10,038 nt of DNA, taken from the NCBI GenBank assembly GCA_009785655.1, contig WQVW01000037.1, positions 1 through 10,038 of the forward strand, given 5' to 3'. Position numbers and translations under genes: made by a program. Under the pieces are notes generated by a model. That model searched no databases, had not been told where the DNA came from, and was given only the letters and a program-made list of their open reading frames with translations. Below are positions 1 through 7,651 of the stretch, piece after piece. Numbering within the stretch: the stretch's first letter is position 1; each line of letters starts with the position of its first letter. This stretch comes from Oscillospiraceae bacterium (GTDB lineage: Bacteria; Bacillota; Clostridia; Oscillospirales; Oscillospiraceae).

Positions 1-1
1 A

Positions 2-2629
2 TTACCTATCCTTCAATGCGGCTTGGGCCGCGGCAAGACGGGCGATCGGTACGCGGAAGGGGGAACAGGATACGTAGTTCAGTCCTGATCTATGACAGAA
101 TTCGATAGACGATGGGTCACCACCGTGTTCGCCGCAGATGCCAAGTTCCAGATCAGGCCGTTCACGGCGTCCGAGTTCTGCCGCTATTTGCACGAGTTTA
201 CCGACACCGGTTTGATCCAATCTGGCGAACGGATCAGATTCCAATATTTTTTTTGCATAATACTCGTCCAAAAACTTGCCAGCATCGTCGCGAGAGAAGC
301 CGTAAGTCATCTGCGTCAAGTCATTGGTGCCGAATGAGAAAAACTCGGCGTCTTTCGCAATCTCATCGGCGGTCAAGCAAGCACGGGGGATTTCTATCAT
401 GGTACCGACCATGTATTTCATCTCCATGCCGGATTGCGCAATCAGTTCATCAGCCGTCTGGACAACGCAGGCTTTGACGAACTTGAATTCTTTCGCCTCC
501 GCGACGAGCGGGATCATGATCTCCGGGACAATATCCCATTCCGGATGCGCTTTTTGTACGTTGATGGCGGCTTTGATCACGGCCCTTGTCTGCATACGGG
601 CGATTTCAGGATATGTAATAGCCAGCCGGCAACCGCGATGTCCCATCATCGGGTTGACTTCGCGAAGCCTTTCGATGATTGTCTTGATTCGCTCGACTTC
701 TTGGAACTGTGTGTTCGCCAGTGCTGCGATGCCGCTTTCGTCAGTGGGCAAGAACTCATGCAGCGGCGGATCCAGGAACCGAATGGTTACCGGCAATCCT
801 TCCATCGCTGTATATAACGCCTCAAAGTCAGATTGCTGCATCGGTTCGAGTTTTGCCAGTGCCACTTCGCGCTGTTCCACGGTTTCGGCGCAGATCATTT
901 CGCGGATGGCTGGGATTCTGTCTGTCTCGAAGAACATATGCTCAGTACGGCAGAGGCCAATCCCTTCCGCGCCGAACTCGCGCGCAGATATCGCATCTCT
1001 CGGCGTGTCGGCGTTTGTGCGGACTTTCAGCTTTTTAAACTGATCGGCCCAGTCCATAATCCGTCCGAACTCACCGCTGATTTGCGCGTCGGTCGTCTGA
1101 ATCATCTCACCGTATATCTTGCCGGTTGAGCCGTCAAGACTCAGCCAATCACCTTTTTTATAGATATTTCCGCCGAGTTCAAACTCTTCTTTTTCCTCGT
1201 TGATGTGAATATCGCCGCAACCCGCGACGCAGCAGGTACCCATTCCGCGGGCAACTACAGCGGCGTGAGAAGTCATTCCGCCCCGTGCCGTCAACACGCC
1301 GCGGGCGGAGGCCATACCCTCAATATCCTCCGGAGACGTCTCGAACCGCACCAGGATCACCTTTTCGCCGTTGTCAGTCCATAGCTTCGCGTCCTCCGCT
1401 GTGAACACGATTCGACCCGCGCCTGCACCGGGGGAGGCGGCCAATCCGGAACCGATCGGCTTTGCATTTTCCAGTGCTTGCGCGTCAAACTGCGGGTGCA
1501 GCAGTGCATCCAGCGATTTTGCGTCAATCATCAACACGGCTTCCGCTTCGGTGAGCGCACCGTCGTCCACAAAGTCACAGGCGATTTTCAGTGCCGCCTG
1601 CGCCGTGCGCTTGCCCGACCGGGTCTGAAGCATGAACAGTTTTCTATCCTCGATCGTAAATTCCATGTCCTGCATGTCGCGGTAATGGTCTTCCAAGATG
1701 ATACAGACCTTGATAAACTCGTCATATAGCTCAGGCATGACGGTTTTCAAATATGATATCGGCTGCGGGGTGCGGATTCCGGCGACCACGTCTTCGCCTT
1801 GTGCGTTCAGCAGGAACTCGCCGAAAAGTTTTTTCTCCCCGGTGGCAGGGTTGCGTGTGAAAGCCACGCCGGTGCCGGATGTTTCACCTAGGTTGCCGAA
1901 CACCATTTCTTGCACCGTGACGCCGGTGCCCCAGTCTCCTGGGATATCGTTCATCCGCCGGTAAATCATTGCGCGCGGATTATTCCAAGACCGGAACACG
2001 GCCGTGACCGCGCCGATAAGCTGCTCTTCCGGATCTTTGGGGAAATCCGCACCGGTTTTCAGTTTGTATTCGGCTTTAAATTGGTTGGAGAGTGTTTCCA
2101 AATCCGCTGCGAGCAGATCGGTATCTTCCGTCACGCCTTTTTTTGTTTTCATTTTATCAAGCAGTTCGTCAAAGCTTTTTTTGCCGACTTCCATGACGAC
2201 ATCTGCGTACATTTGTATAAATCGGCGATAGCAGTCATAGGCCCATCTCGGATTCCCACTTTTTTCAGCGATGGCTTTGACAACGTCATCGTTTAAACCA
2301 AGGTTAAGTATCGTATCCATCATGCCCGGCATCGATACGCGTCCGCCGGATCTCACAGAGACAAGCAGCGGATTGTGTGAGTCGCCGAACTTTTTGCCGG
2401 TAATCTCCTCCAGAGATTTGATATTTTGCAATATCTCGCCCCGGATTTCATTGCAGATTATTTCGCCGTCGGCGAAATACTTTATACATGCCTCAGTGGT
2501 GACCGTAAATCCTTGCGGAACGGGAAGACCAAGATTAGTCATCTCTGCCAGATTTGCGCCCTTTCCGCCTAAAAGCGCTTTCATCGTGCCGTTGCCTTCT
2601 GAAAATTTATATACATATTTATTGCTCAC
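2..2629 (-). CDS. ppdK: Pyruvate, phosphate dikinase
   Basis: Interconverts pyruvate + ATP + phosphate with PEP + AMP + diphosphate in the cytosol; in anaerobes it serves glycolysis or gluconeogenesis. The 875-residue protein is full length for the family and ends at a TAG-free TAA stop two bases from the window edge. Domains run in the usual order: ATP-grasp nucleotide-binding region (about 1-340, with SGGRVSMPGMMDT near 94-106, E323, Q335, R337), phosphohistidine swivel domain (GGMTSHAA, catalytic His455, neighbouring Thr453), then the PEP/pyruvate barrel (about 535-875) with R561, R617, E746, N769 and catalytic Cys832 in GICGEHGGDP. These match the C. symbiosum enzyme almost residue for residue. 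The start is GTG at 2627-2629; AGGGAGG (complement of 2642-2648) lies 12 nt upstream, a slightly long spacer, and no in-frame ATG is nearby. It is separated from mnmE by 293 bp and has its own promoter. No PPDK regulatory protein gene is visible here. Confidence 0.98.
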   Translation of the reverse strand: MSNKYVYKFSEGNGTMKALLGGKGANLAEMTNLGLPVPQGFTVTTEACIKYFADGEIICNEIRGEILQNIKSLEEITGKKFGDSHNPLLVSVRSGGRVSMPGMMDTILNLGLNDDVVKAIAEKSGNPRWAYDCYRRFIQMYADVVMEVGKKSFDELLDKMKTKKGVTEDTDLLAADLETLSNQFKAEYKLKTGADFPKDPEEQLIGAVTAVFRSWNNPRAMIYRRMNDIPGDWGTGVTVQEMVFGNLGETSGTGVAFTRNPATGEKKLFGEFLLNAQGEDVVAGIRTPQPISYLKTVMPELYDEFIKVCIILEDHYRDMQDMEFTIEDRKLFMLQTRSGKRTAQAALKIACDFVDDGALTEAEAVLMIDAKSLDALLHPQFDAQALENAKPIGSGLAASPGAGAGRIVFTAEDAKLWTDNGEKVILVRFETSPEDIEGMASARGVLTARGGMTSHAAVVARGMGTCCVAGCGDIHINEEKEEFELGGNIYKKGDWLSLDGSTGKIYGEMIQTTDAQISGEFGRIMDWADQFKKLKVRTNADTPRDAISAREFGAEGIGLCRTEHMFFETDRIPAIREMICAETVEQREVALAKLEPMQQSDFEALYTAMEGLPVTIRFLDPPLHEFLPTDESGIAALANTQFQEVERIKTIIERLREVNPMMGHRGCRLAITYPEIARMQTRAVIKAAINVQKAHPEWDIVPEIMIPLVAEAKEFKFVKACVVQTADELIAQSGMEMKYMVGTMIEIPRACLTADEIAKDAEFFSFGTNDLTQMTYGFSRDDAGKFLDEYYAKKILESDPFARLDQTGVGKLVQIAAELGRRERPDLELGICGEHGGDPSSIEFCHRSGLNYVSCSPFRVPIARLAAAQAALKDR

Positions 2630-2672
2630 GGATCAATCAAGCCTCCCTATAAACCCTTCCTGTTTAACCAAA

Positions 2673-2719
2673 TTCAACCCCCAGAATTGTCACTATTGAA
2701 AGACATTTCGGGAGTTGAA
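2673..2719 (-). promoter_or_regulatory. Hairpin in the ppdK mRNA leader
   Basis: In the minus-strand transcript UUCAACUCCC (complement of 2710-2719) can pair with GGGGGUUGAA (complement of 2673-2682). This is a 10-bp stem with one U-G wobble around a 27-nt loop. The wobble is an A-C mismatch on the other strand, so the structure favours the ppdK transcript. It starts about 10 nt after the predicted transcription start and ends about 25 nt before the ribosome binding site. There is no U-tract after it, so it is not an intrinsic terminator. It may be an mRNA-stability or regulatory element, or chance. Confidence 0.4.
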
Positions 2720-2734
2720 CAAATACGTTGCGTA

Positions 2735-2763
2735 ATTATATCATTGCCGGTGGCATTTTGCAA
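2735..2763 (-). promoter_or_regulatory. Sigma-A-type promoter of ppdK
   Basis: Read on the minus strand, TTGCAA (2758-2763) is followed by a 17-bp spacer and a perfect TATAAT (2735-2740). A TG one base before the -10 makes it an extended -10. Transcription should start near 2728, giving a leader of about 100 nt. The position fits ppdK being transcribed independently of mnmE. Confidence 0.8.
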
Positions 2764-2922
2764 GAAAAATTCGGTAACGAAGGCGTTGCATTTTTTGTCT
2801 GTTTTGCCTATAGGAGAACGCTATGGCTGTGCTGAAAATTCATTGCAGCGTCTGGAATATTGCGTCGTGTTTATGAATGGACACGCACACGATGTCTCTC
2901 TGTAAGGCTGTCATATCAAAAC

Positions 2923-4293
2923 CTATTTCCCTACGCAGAATCTTTCAAAAATCCGATCCGTCGCGTCGGCGCGCAGATTCTTGCCAGTCAGCTCCCCAAT
3001 CGCCGCCCGTGCAGATTCTATTTCCGTCAACACAGCATCCGGTGTTATCGCGTCGGTGATCGCCGCAATCGCGCGACTTATCCCGTCCCGCGCCCGTAAA
3101 ATCGCGTCGGCTTGACGTACGTTTGTGATGAGCCCGCCTTGCGATGGTGCGGCAAGATCCGGAAACTGCGCGCGTACTTTTTTGCGCAAATCATCAACCC
3201 CCGCGCCGGTCAGGGCGGAGACATAACAGAAATCAAACCCAAGTTCCGCAAGTTCTGTATCAGAGAGTTCGCCCGGCAAGTCTGATTTGTTCACCACAGC
3301 AATCTGTGCGACATCAGCTGGGATGGCGCGAATCGCCTTGTAATCTGCCTCCTCAAGCGGCGCGGAACCGTCCAGCACCAAGATGACGAGTTTGGCATCG
3401 GCAATGGCTTTCAGCGTGCGTTCAATCCCCAGCTTTTCCACTGCGTCATGCGTTTCCCGCAGGCCGGCGGTGTCAATCATTCGCAGCAGTACACCGCCCA
3501 GCAGAATCTTTTCCTCCACAGTGTCGCGCGTCGTGCCGGGGATAGGCGTTACAATCGCGCGTTCGTATCCCAACAGTGTGTTCAATAAGGATGATTTACC
3601 GGCATTCGGCCGCCCGATGATCGCCGTCGGTATACCGGATATCAGATTCAGGCCGCTTTCATGCGTTTGCAGCATCCGCGAAAGTTCACGCGCAGTGTCT
3701 GAAAGCGTGGCAAGGTAATCCGCCAGCTGGAAATCTTCAATATCTTCGTCCGGATAATCAATCACGGCGTGGAAATGAGCCAGGATGTCTATCAGCTGAT
3801 TGTAGATAGCGTCGAATCTTACGCTTGTCGCACCGAGCAGTTGTCCTGCCGCATTTTGCACCGCCACCGGGGACTCCGCCTCAATCAGGTCGATCACAGC
3901 TTCAGCCTGCGTGAGATCCATCCGCGAGTTCAGGAACGCGCGCTTTGTGAACGCTCCTGGTTCTGCCTGGCGGACTCCGTGGGAAAACAACGCACGCAAA
4001 ACTTCAGCCAGTACCACGGGAGAGCCGTGGCAATGGAACTCGGCAGTATCCTCTCCGGTATAACTCTCTGGCGCGCGGGAAATCCAGCACATGCAGGCGT
4101 CTATGACCTCTCCGCCGGTGCCTGTGAGTGTGCCGTAATACATACGCCTTGGCACAGCTTCGGTGAGCCGCACGCCGCTTTTGGGTCTAAACAATTTATC
4201 GGCCGCCGGAATCGCTTTCGGGCCGCTGATGCGTATTATTCCGATTGCGGAGATTGCCCCACCGGTGGCGATGGCGGCGATTGTATCTGACAT
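2923..4293 (-). CDS. mnmE: tRNA uridine-5-carboxymethylaminomethyl(34) synthesis GTPase MnmE
   Basis: MnmE works with MnmG (not in this window) to install the carboxymethylaminomethyl or aminomethyl group at wobble U34 of certain tRNAs, in the cytosol. Counting from ATG 4291-4293 the protein has 456 residues, normal for the family. An N-terminal folate-binding region opens with SDTIAAIAT and GIIRISG. The embedded G domain has GRPNAGKSS (227-235), GTTRD (253-257), DTAG (274-277) and NKSD (335-338), and the protein ends in the diagnostic FCVGK with Cys453. An in-frame GTG nine bases upstream (4300-4302) would add three residues, but it lies inside the Shine-Dalgarno stretch AGAGGTGA, which is spaced well for the ATG; I therefore chose the ATG. 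The first residues read IATGGAISAIGIIRISG where most homologues have a PPG-type loop, a small deviation. It is divergent from valS and has its own promoter. No convincing terminator follows it. Confidence 0.97.
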   Translation of the reverse strand: MSDTIAAIATGGAISAIGIIRISGPKAIPAADKLFRPKSGVRLTEAVPRRMYYGTLTGTGGEVIDACMCWISRAPESYTGEDTAEFHCHGSPVVLAEVLRALFSHGVRQAEPGAFTKRAFLNSRMDLTQAEAVIDLIEAESPVAVQNAAGQLLGATSVRFDAIYNQLIDILAHFHAVIDYPDEDIEDFQLADYLATLSDTARELSRMLQTHESGLNLISGIPTAIIGRPNAGKSSLLNTLLGYERAIVTPIPGTTRDTVEEKILLGGVLLRMIDTAGLRETHDAVEKLGIERTLKAIADAKLVILVLDGSAPLEEADYKAIRAIPADVAQIAVVNKSDLPGELSDTELAELGFDFCYVSALTGAGVDDLRKKVRAQFPDLAAPSQGGLITNVRQADAILRARDGISRAIAAITDAITPDAVLTEIESARAAIGELTGKNLRADATDRIFERFCVGK

Positions 4294-4345
4294 GGTGGTC
4301 ACCTCTTGACATACCCGCTAGTACAGGGGTGGTTATTTTGTTATT

Positions 4346-4374
4346 ATTCTAGCATACATGCCAAAATGCGTCAA
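4346..4374 (-). promoter_or_regulatory. Sigma-A-type promoter of mnmE
   Basis: On the minus strand TTGACG (4369-4374), a 17-bp spacer and TAGAAT (4346-4351) with an extended -10 TG just upstream. The predicted start is near 4339, about 46 nt before the mnmE ATG. Its -35 box lies 11 bp from the -35 box of the divergent valS promoter. Confidence 0.75.
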
Positions 4375-4385
4375 TCGCACCAGGC

Positions 4386-4415
4386 TTGACACTATATGCC
4401 CAAACATGCTATAAT
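4386..4415 (+). promoter_or_regulatory. Sigma-A-type promoter of the valS T-box transcript
   Basis: Perfect consensus boxes: TTGACA (4386-4391) and TATAAT (4410-4415) with an 18-bp spacer. Transcription should start near 4422, about 350 nt before the valS start codon. This is what a T-box leader needs, because control is by premature termination rather than by initiation. Confidence 0.9.
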
Positions 4416-4421
4416 ACCCGT

Positions 4422-4733
4422 AAATTGAATACAATAAAGGCATTGACGAGGAGGAGTACATTCTTTCCAAGGCAAAGAGAGGGGGCGGTTGGTGTAAGCT
4501 CTCGCGAGGGAAGTGTGGAAGGTCGCCTCTGAGCTGTGAACTGAACGGATTTACAAATCCCAGTAGGCTTCAACGGAATTTCCGCCGTCATAAGGAAAAC
4601 GGTATAGGATGGCTGCAATTCTCCTGCCTCCTGCATCGGCTGAGTGCGGAGAATTTTTCTTCCGAATTTGGGTGGTACCGCGGACAACTGTTCGTCCCAG
4701 GCAAGTATTTATTATACTGCTTGGGGCTTTTTG
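4422..4733 (+). promoter_or_regulatory. T-box riboswitch, valine-specific, controlling valS
   Basis: The leader senses uncharged tRNA and lets transcription continue into valS when charging is low. The T-box core TGGGTGGTACCGCGG sits at 4669-4683. Its bulge UGGU (4673-4676) would pair with an ACCA tRNA end, consistent with tRNA-Val. Stem I carries the loop-E half-motif AGTA (4455-4458), the conserved GGTGTAAGCT apical segment near 4490-4500, and GAA at 4518-4520 followed by G and the specifier GTC (4522-4524), a valine codon. The specifier was placed by aligning with the Geobacillus glyQS leader from memory. GAGG near 4449-4454 closes with CCTC at 4526-4529. Stem III is AATTCTCC (4617-4624) with GGAGAATT (4648-4655). 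The antiterminator (TTGGG with CCCAG, 4668-4700) and the terminator share 4696-4700, so they exclude each other. Confidence 0.96.
4695..4732 (+). terminator. T-box leader intrinsic terminator
   Basis: TCCCAGGCA and GTAT on the 5' side pair with ATAC and TGCTTGGGG on the 3' side: 13 bp with one bulged A, including wobble pairs, and a short AT-rich loop. TTTTT follows at 4728-4732. This is the default off state of the valS leader and competes with the antiterminator for 4696-4700. Confidence 0.9.
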
Positions 4734-4774
4734 TTGTATTCGGTTAAACTGAGAATCTGGAGGGATTTTGCATC

Positions 4775-7375
4775 ATGGAAAAAATATACGACCCGAAACA
4801 AGTTGAAGACAAGATCTATAAAATGTGGATAGACGGAGGGTATTTCAAAGGCGTGATCGACCCTGCGAAAAAGCCGTTCACCATCGTGATTCCGCCGCCC
4901 AACGTCACGGGGCAGCTGCATTTAGGTCATGCGTTCAACAATACGCTGCAGGATATCTTGATCCGCGTCAAGCGTATGCAGGGATACGCCGCGCTGTGGG
5001 TGCCGGGGACAGATCACGCCGGGATTGCCACACAGATAAAGGTTGAAGAAGCGTTGCGTAAAGAAGGTCTCACGCGTTATGACTTGGGTCGGGAGAAATT
5101 TCTAGAGCGCGTTTGGGATTGGAAGCATCAATACGGCAACAGAATTGTGGAGCAGTTGAAGAAACTCGGCAGTTCCTGTGATTGGAGCCGGGAGCGGTTC
5201 ACGATGGATGAGGGCTGCTCCAAAGCCGTGCGTGAGGTATTCGTATCGCTTTATGAGAAAGGCTTAATCTACAAAGGCAGCCGCATCATCAACTGGTGTC
5301 CGACTTGCGCGACGGCATTGTCGGACGCCGAAGTGGAACATGAAGAGACTGCCGGCGAAATCTGGCACATCAAATACCCGGTGAAAGGCTCCGATGAGTT
5401 CCTAATCGTCGCCACCACCCGGCCGGAGACGATGCTGGGCGACTCCGGCGTGGCAGTCCATCCGGAGGATGAGCGTTATGTGCACCTTATCGGCAAAACG
5501 GCGATTCTGCCGTTGATGGACAGGGAAATCCCGATTATCGCCGATGAATATGTTGACCGTGAGTTCGGCACCGGCTGCGTGAAAATGACGCCGTGCCATG
5601 ATCCAAACGACTTCGAGGTTGGCCTGCGGCATGATCTGGAGCAGATTTTGGTGCTGGACGAAAAGGCCAAGGTGATAAACGGCGGGAAATACAACGGGAT
5701 GGATAGATACGATGCCCGGGCAGAGATTTTGCGCGACCTTGAATCGCTGGGTCTGATAGTAAAAACAGAGGTGCACACGCGTAATGTTGGGGCTTGTTAT
5801 CGTTGCGGCACGACGATTGAACCGATAACCAGTCCGCAATGGTTCGTTAAAGTGCCAGAGCTTGCCCGCGACGCAATTGAAGTCGTAAAAAACGGCGACA
5901 TAAAATTCGTGCCGGAGCGTTTTACGAAAATCTATACCCACTGGATGGAAATTGCCCGCGATTGGTGCGTTTCACGCCAGCTGTGGTGGGGACATCAAAT
6001 CCCGGCTTGGTACTGCGGCGAGTGTGAGCATATCACAGTCAGCCGTGAAGACCCAGACCAATGCGAAAAGTGCGGGTCAACTGACATTACAAGAGATGAA
6101 GATGTTTTGGATACATGGTTTTCGTCGGCATTGTGGCCATTCTCAACGCTTGGCTGGCCGGAGAAAACGCCAGATCTGGAATATTTCTATCCGACCGATG
6201 TGCTTGTTACGATGTATGACATCATCTTTCTGTGGGTGGCGCGCATGATTTTCTCAGGTGTGGAGCATACGGGCAAAGCGCCGTTCCACACGGTGTTCAT
6301 CCACGGCAAGGTCATGGACGATCAGGGACGGAAGATGTCAAAATCGCTGGATAACGGCGTTGATCCGCTAGATATAATCGAAACCTATGGTACGGATGCG
6401 TTGCGGTTCAACCTGGTCACCGGGAACTCACCCGGCAACGATATCCGGTACGTCCCGGAACGTTGTGAGGCGATGCGCAATTTCGCCAACAAGCTGTGGA
6501 ACGCTGCCAGATTTGTGATGATGAATCTAACCATCGAAGAAAACGCGCTGCCTGATGTGTTGGAACTGCCGGATAAATGGATACTCTCGAAGCTCAATTC
6601 GCTGATTGGCGAAGTGTGCGAGAATATCGAGAAGTATGAACTCGGCATCGCCGCCGGGAAGATATACGACTTTATTTGGGACAGTTTCTGCGATTGGTAT
6701 ATTGAACTTGCCAAGCCTCGCTTGCAAGGCGAGGATTCCGCCAACGCACAGAAGGTGCTATTGTACGTCCTGACCGAGGTGCTGACGCTGCTGCACCCGT
6801 TCATGCCGTTTATTACAGAGGAAATCTGGCAGTCACTGCCGCACAAGGGTGAATCGTTGATGATCCAGACTTATCCCGAAGTGTCAGAGACGCTCAACTT
6901 CCCGAAAGAGGCGGCGGATTTTGAGAGTGTGATGGCGTCTATCCGCGTCGTCCGTGCCAGACGCGCGGAAATGAACGTCCCTCCATCCAAACGCGCGAGC
7001 TTGATAATCGTTACCGATAAACGCAACGTGTTCGAGGCGGGAACGATGTATCTAAGCCGCCTGGCTTACGCAAGTGAAGTAACAGTGACCGACACGCCGC
7101 CGGAGGATATCAGCGGATTCGTAACGGTGGTGACAAACGACGCAAGAATTTTCATGCCGCTGGCGGAGCTGGTGGACTTGGCAAAAGAGCGGGAACGGGT
7201 TGAAAAGGAGATCGGCAAAACAACCGCAGAGATGGAACGTATTCAGCAAAAGCTTACAAATGAAAAGTTTGTATCAAAAGCCCCGGAAAATGTCGTAAAC
7301 GCCGAGCGTGAGAAGCTAGCGAAGCTGCAATCTCTGTTGGACAATCTGTCGGAGAGTTTGGATAATTTGCGGTAG
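4775..7375 (+). CDS. valS: Valyl-tRNA synthetase
   Basis: Class Ia synthetase that charges tRNA-Val and hydrolyses mischarged Thr-tRNA-Val in its editing domain. The 866 residues are within the usual bacterial range. Visible in order: the HIGH-type signature NVTGQLHLGH (HLGH at 49-52), cysteine pair CPTC (175-178), the CP1 editing segment ATTRPETMLGD (from 213), pairs CYRC (341-344) and CGEC (414-417) with C430/C433 that are likely zinc ligands, the KMSKS loop (520-524), the anticodon-binding helical domain (about 600-750, with WYIELAKPRL), and a C-terminal coiled coil (about 800-866) typical of ValRS. The ATG at 4775 has GGAGGG at 4759-4764 with a 10-nt spacer. Expression is set by the upstream T-box, whose GUC specifier independently supports valine identity. 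No folC or other partner gene follows, so it appears monocistronic. Confidence 0.98.
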   Translation: MEKIYDPKQVEDKIYKMWIDGGYFKGVIDPAKKPFTIVIPPPNVTGQLHLGHAFNNTLQDILIRVKRMQGYAALWVPGTDHAGIATQIKVEEALRKEGLTRYDLGREKFLERVWDWKHQYGNRIVEQLKKLGSSCDWSRERFTMDEGCSKAVREVFVSLYEKGLIYKGSRIINWCPTCATALSDAEVEHEETAGEIWHIKYPVKGSDEFLIVATTRPETMLGDSGVAVHPEDERYVHLIGKTAILPLMDREIPIIADEYVDREFGTGCVKMTPCHDPNDFEVGLRHDLEQILVLDEKAKVINGGKYNGMDRYDARAEILRDLESLGLIVKTEVHTRNVGACYRCGTTIEPITSPQWFVKVPELARDAIEVVKNGDIKFVPERFTKIYTHWMEIARDWCVSRQLWWGHQIPAWYCGECEHITVSREDPDQCEKCGSTDITRDEDVLDTWFSSALWPFSTLGWPEKTPDLEYFYPTDVLVTMYDIIFLWVARMIFSGVEHTGKAPFHTVFIHGKVMDDQGRKMSKSLDNGVDPLDIIETYGTDALRFNLVTGNSPGNDIRYVPERCEAMRNFANKLWNAARFVMMNLTIEENALPDVLELPDKWILSKLNSLIGEVCENIEKYELGIAAGKIYDFIWDSFCDWYIELAKPRLQGEDSANAQKVLLYVLTEVLTLLHPFMPFITEEIWQSLPHKGESLMIQTYPEVSETLNFPKEAADFESVMASIRVVRARRAEMNVPPSKRASLIIVTDKRNVFEAGTMYLSRLAYASEVTVTDTPPEDISGFVTVVTNDARIFMPLAELVDLAKERERVEKEIGKTTAEMERIQQKLTNEKFVSKAPENVVNAEREKLAKLQSLLDNLSESLDNLR

Positions 7376-7381
7376 GGGAGT

Positions 7382-7519
7382 AAAACACCCGCCGACTGTG
7401 GTCGACACCCTCTCTAACAAAAGCGGGCAAAGACGTAAGACAAACGAGGATGGAAAAAACGCAAAGCCAACCCCCACCCTCTTTAGTAAAGAGGGTGACC
7501 CCGCAGGGTCGGGTGTTTT
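7382..7519. repeat. Composite palindromic block bounded by 10-bp inverted repeats
   Basis: AAAACACCCG (7382-7391) and its exact reverse complement CGGGTGTTTT (7510-7519) frame this segment. Inside are CGAC-TGTG-GTCG (7393-7404), a perfect palindrome with 11-bp arms CACCCTCTTTA centred on 7486 (7475-7497), and GACCC-CGCA-GGGTC (7497-7510). ACCCTCTCTAACAAAAG (from 7407) looks like a decayed copy of the 7475-7497 arm region. There is no credible coding frame. The make-up suggests a non-coding MITE-like or REP-like genomic repeat rather than gene-specific control, but a single copy in this window cannot prove it is repeated. Confidence 0.6.
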
Positions 7520-7526
7520 GCCCCCC

Positions 7527-7554
7527 CATCCCCCTTCGCGCACGAAGGGGGATG
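7527..7554. repeat. Perfect 12-bp-arm GC-rich palindrome
   Basis: CATCCCCCTTCG (7527-7538) and CGAAGGGGGATG (7543-7554) flank a CGCA tetraloop, the same loop as in the neighbouring GACCC/GGGTC hairpin. There is no T-tract on either side, so it is not a good intrinsic terminator. It resembles dispersed intergenic palindromes of clostridial genomes. Confidence 0.65.
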
Positions 7555-7558
7555 CCCC

Positions 7559-7587
7559 GCCGCATAACGACAAAATACGCGGAATAA
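7559..7587 (+). promoter_or_regulatory. Candidate sigma-H promoter of the spoIIA operon
   Basis: GCGGAATAA (7579-7587) matches every position of the sigma-H -10 consensus RNNGAATWW. GCCGCATAA (7559-7567), 11 bp upstream, matches 7 of 9 positions of the -35 consensus RNAGGAWWW, with two misses in the AGGA core. In Bacillus subtilis spoIIA is transcribed by sigma-H, so the site is sensible, but the -35 is weak and the short motifs can occur by chance. The predicted start would be near 7594, right before the hairpin at 7597. Confidence 0.35.
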
Positions 7588-7596
7588 ATATATTAG

Positions 7597-7635
7597 AATA
7601 CCCATGTACATGCTGTACGTGGGTATTTTTATTTT
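7597..7635 (+). terminator. Intrinsic terminator between valS and spoIIAA
   Basis: AATACCCATGTAC (7597-7609) pairs with GTACGTGGGTATT (7615-7627): 13 bp with one T-G wobble and loop ATGCT, followed by a T-rich tail reaching 7635. By sequence it is a normal intrinsic terminator and would end valS read-through. It lies only two bases before the spoIIAA Shine-Dalgarno GGAGG (7638-7642), which leaves no room for a promoter after it. Confidence 0.75.
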
Positions 7636-7651
7636 CTGGAGGCGATAAAAA

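Noticed and set aside
2774..2796. GTAACG-AAGG-CGTTGC plus six T as an intrinsic terminator
   Set aside because: Only 6 bp with a wobble; no gene on the plus strand ends nearby, and on the minus strand (mnmE) the stem has a mismatch, so I do not call it.
3769..4290. 173-codon plus-strand open frame
   Set aside because: Entirely antisense to mnmE, whose G-domain and C-terminal motifs are unmistakable; its translation shows no family features.
4409..4687. 92-codon minus-strand frame
   Set aside because: Lies across the valS promoter and T-box RNA; the structure explains the sequence better than a protein.
7445..7453. GAGGATGG as a sigma-H -35 element
   Set aside because: No GAAT-type -10 at 11-12 bp downstream.
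7382..7554. CRISPR array
   Set aside because: Palindromes differ in sequence and spacing; there are no regular identical repeats with unique spacers.
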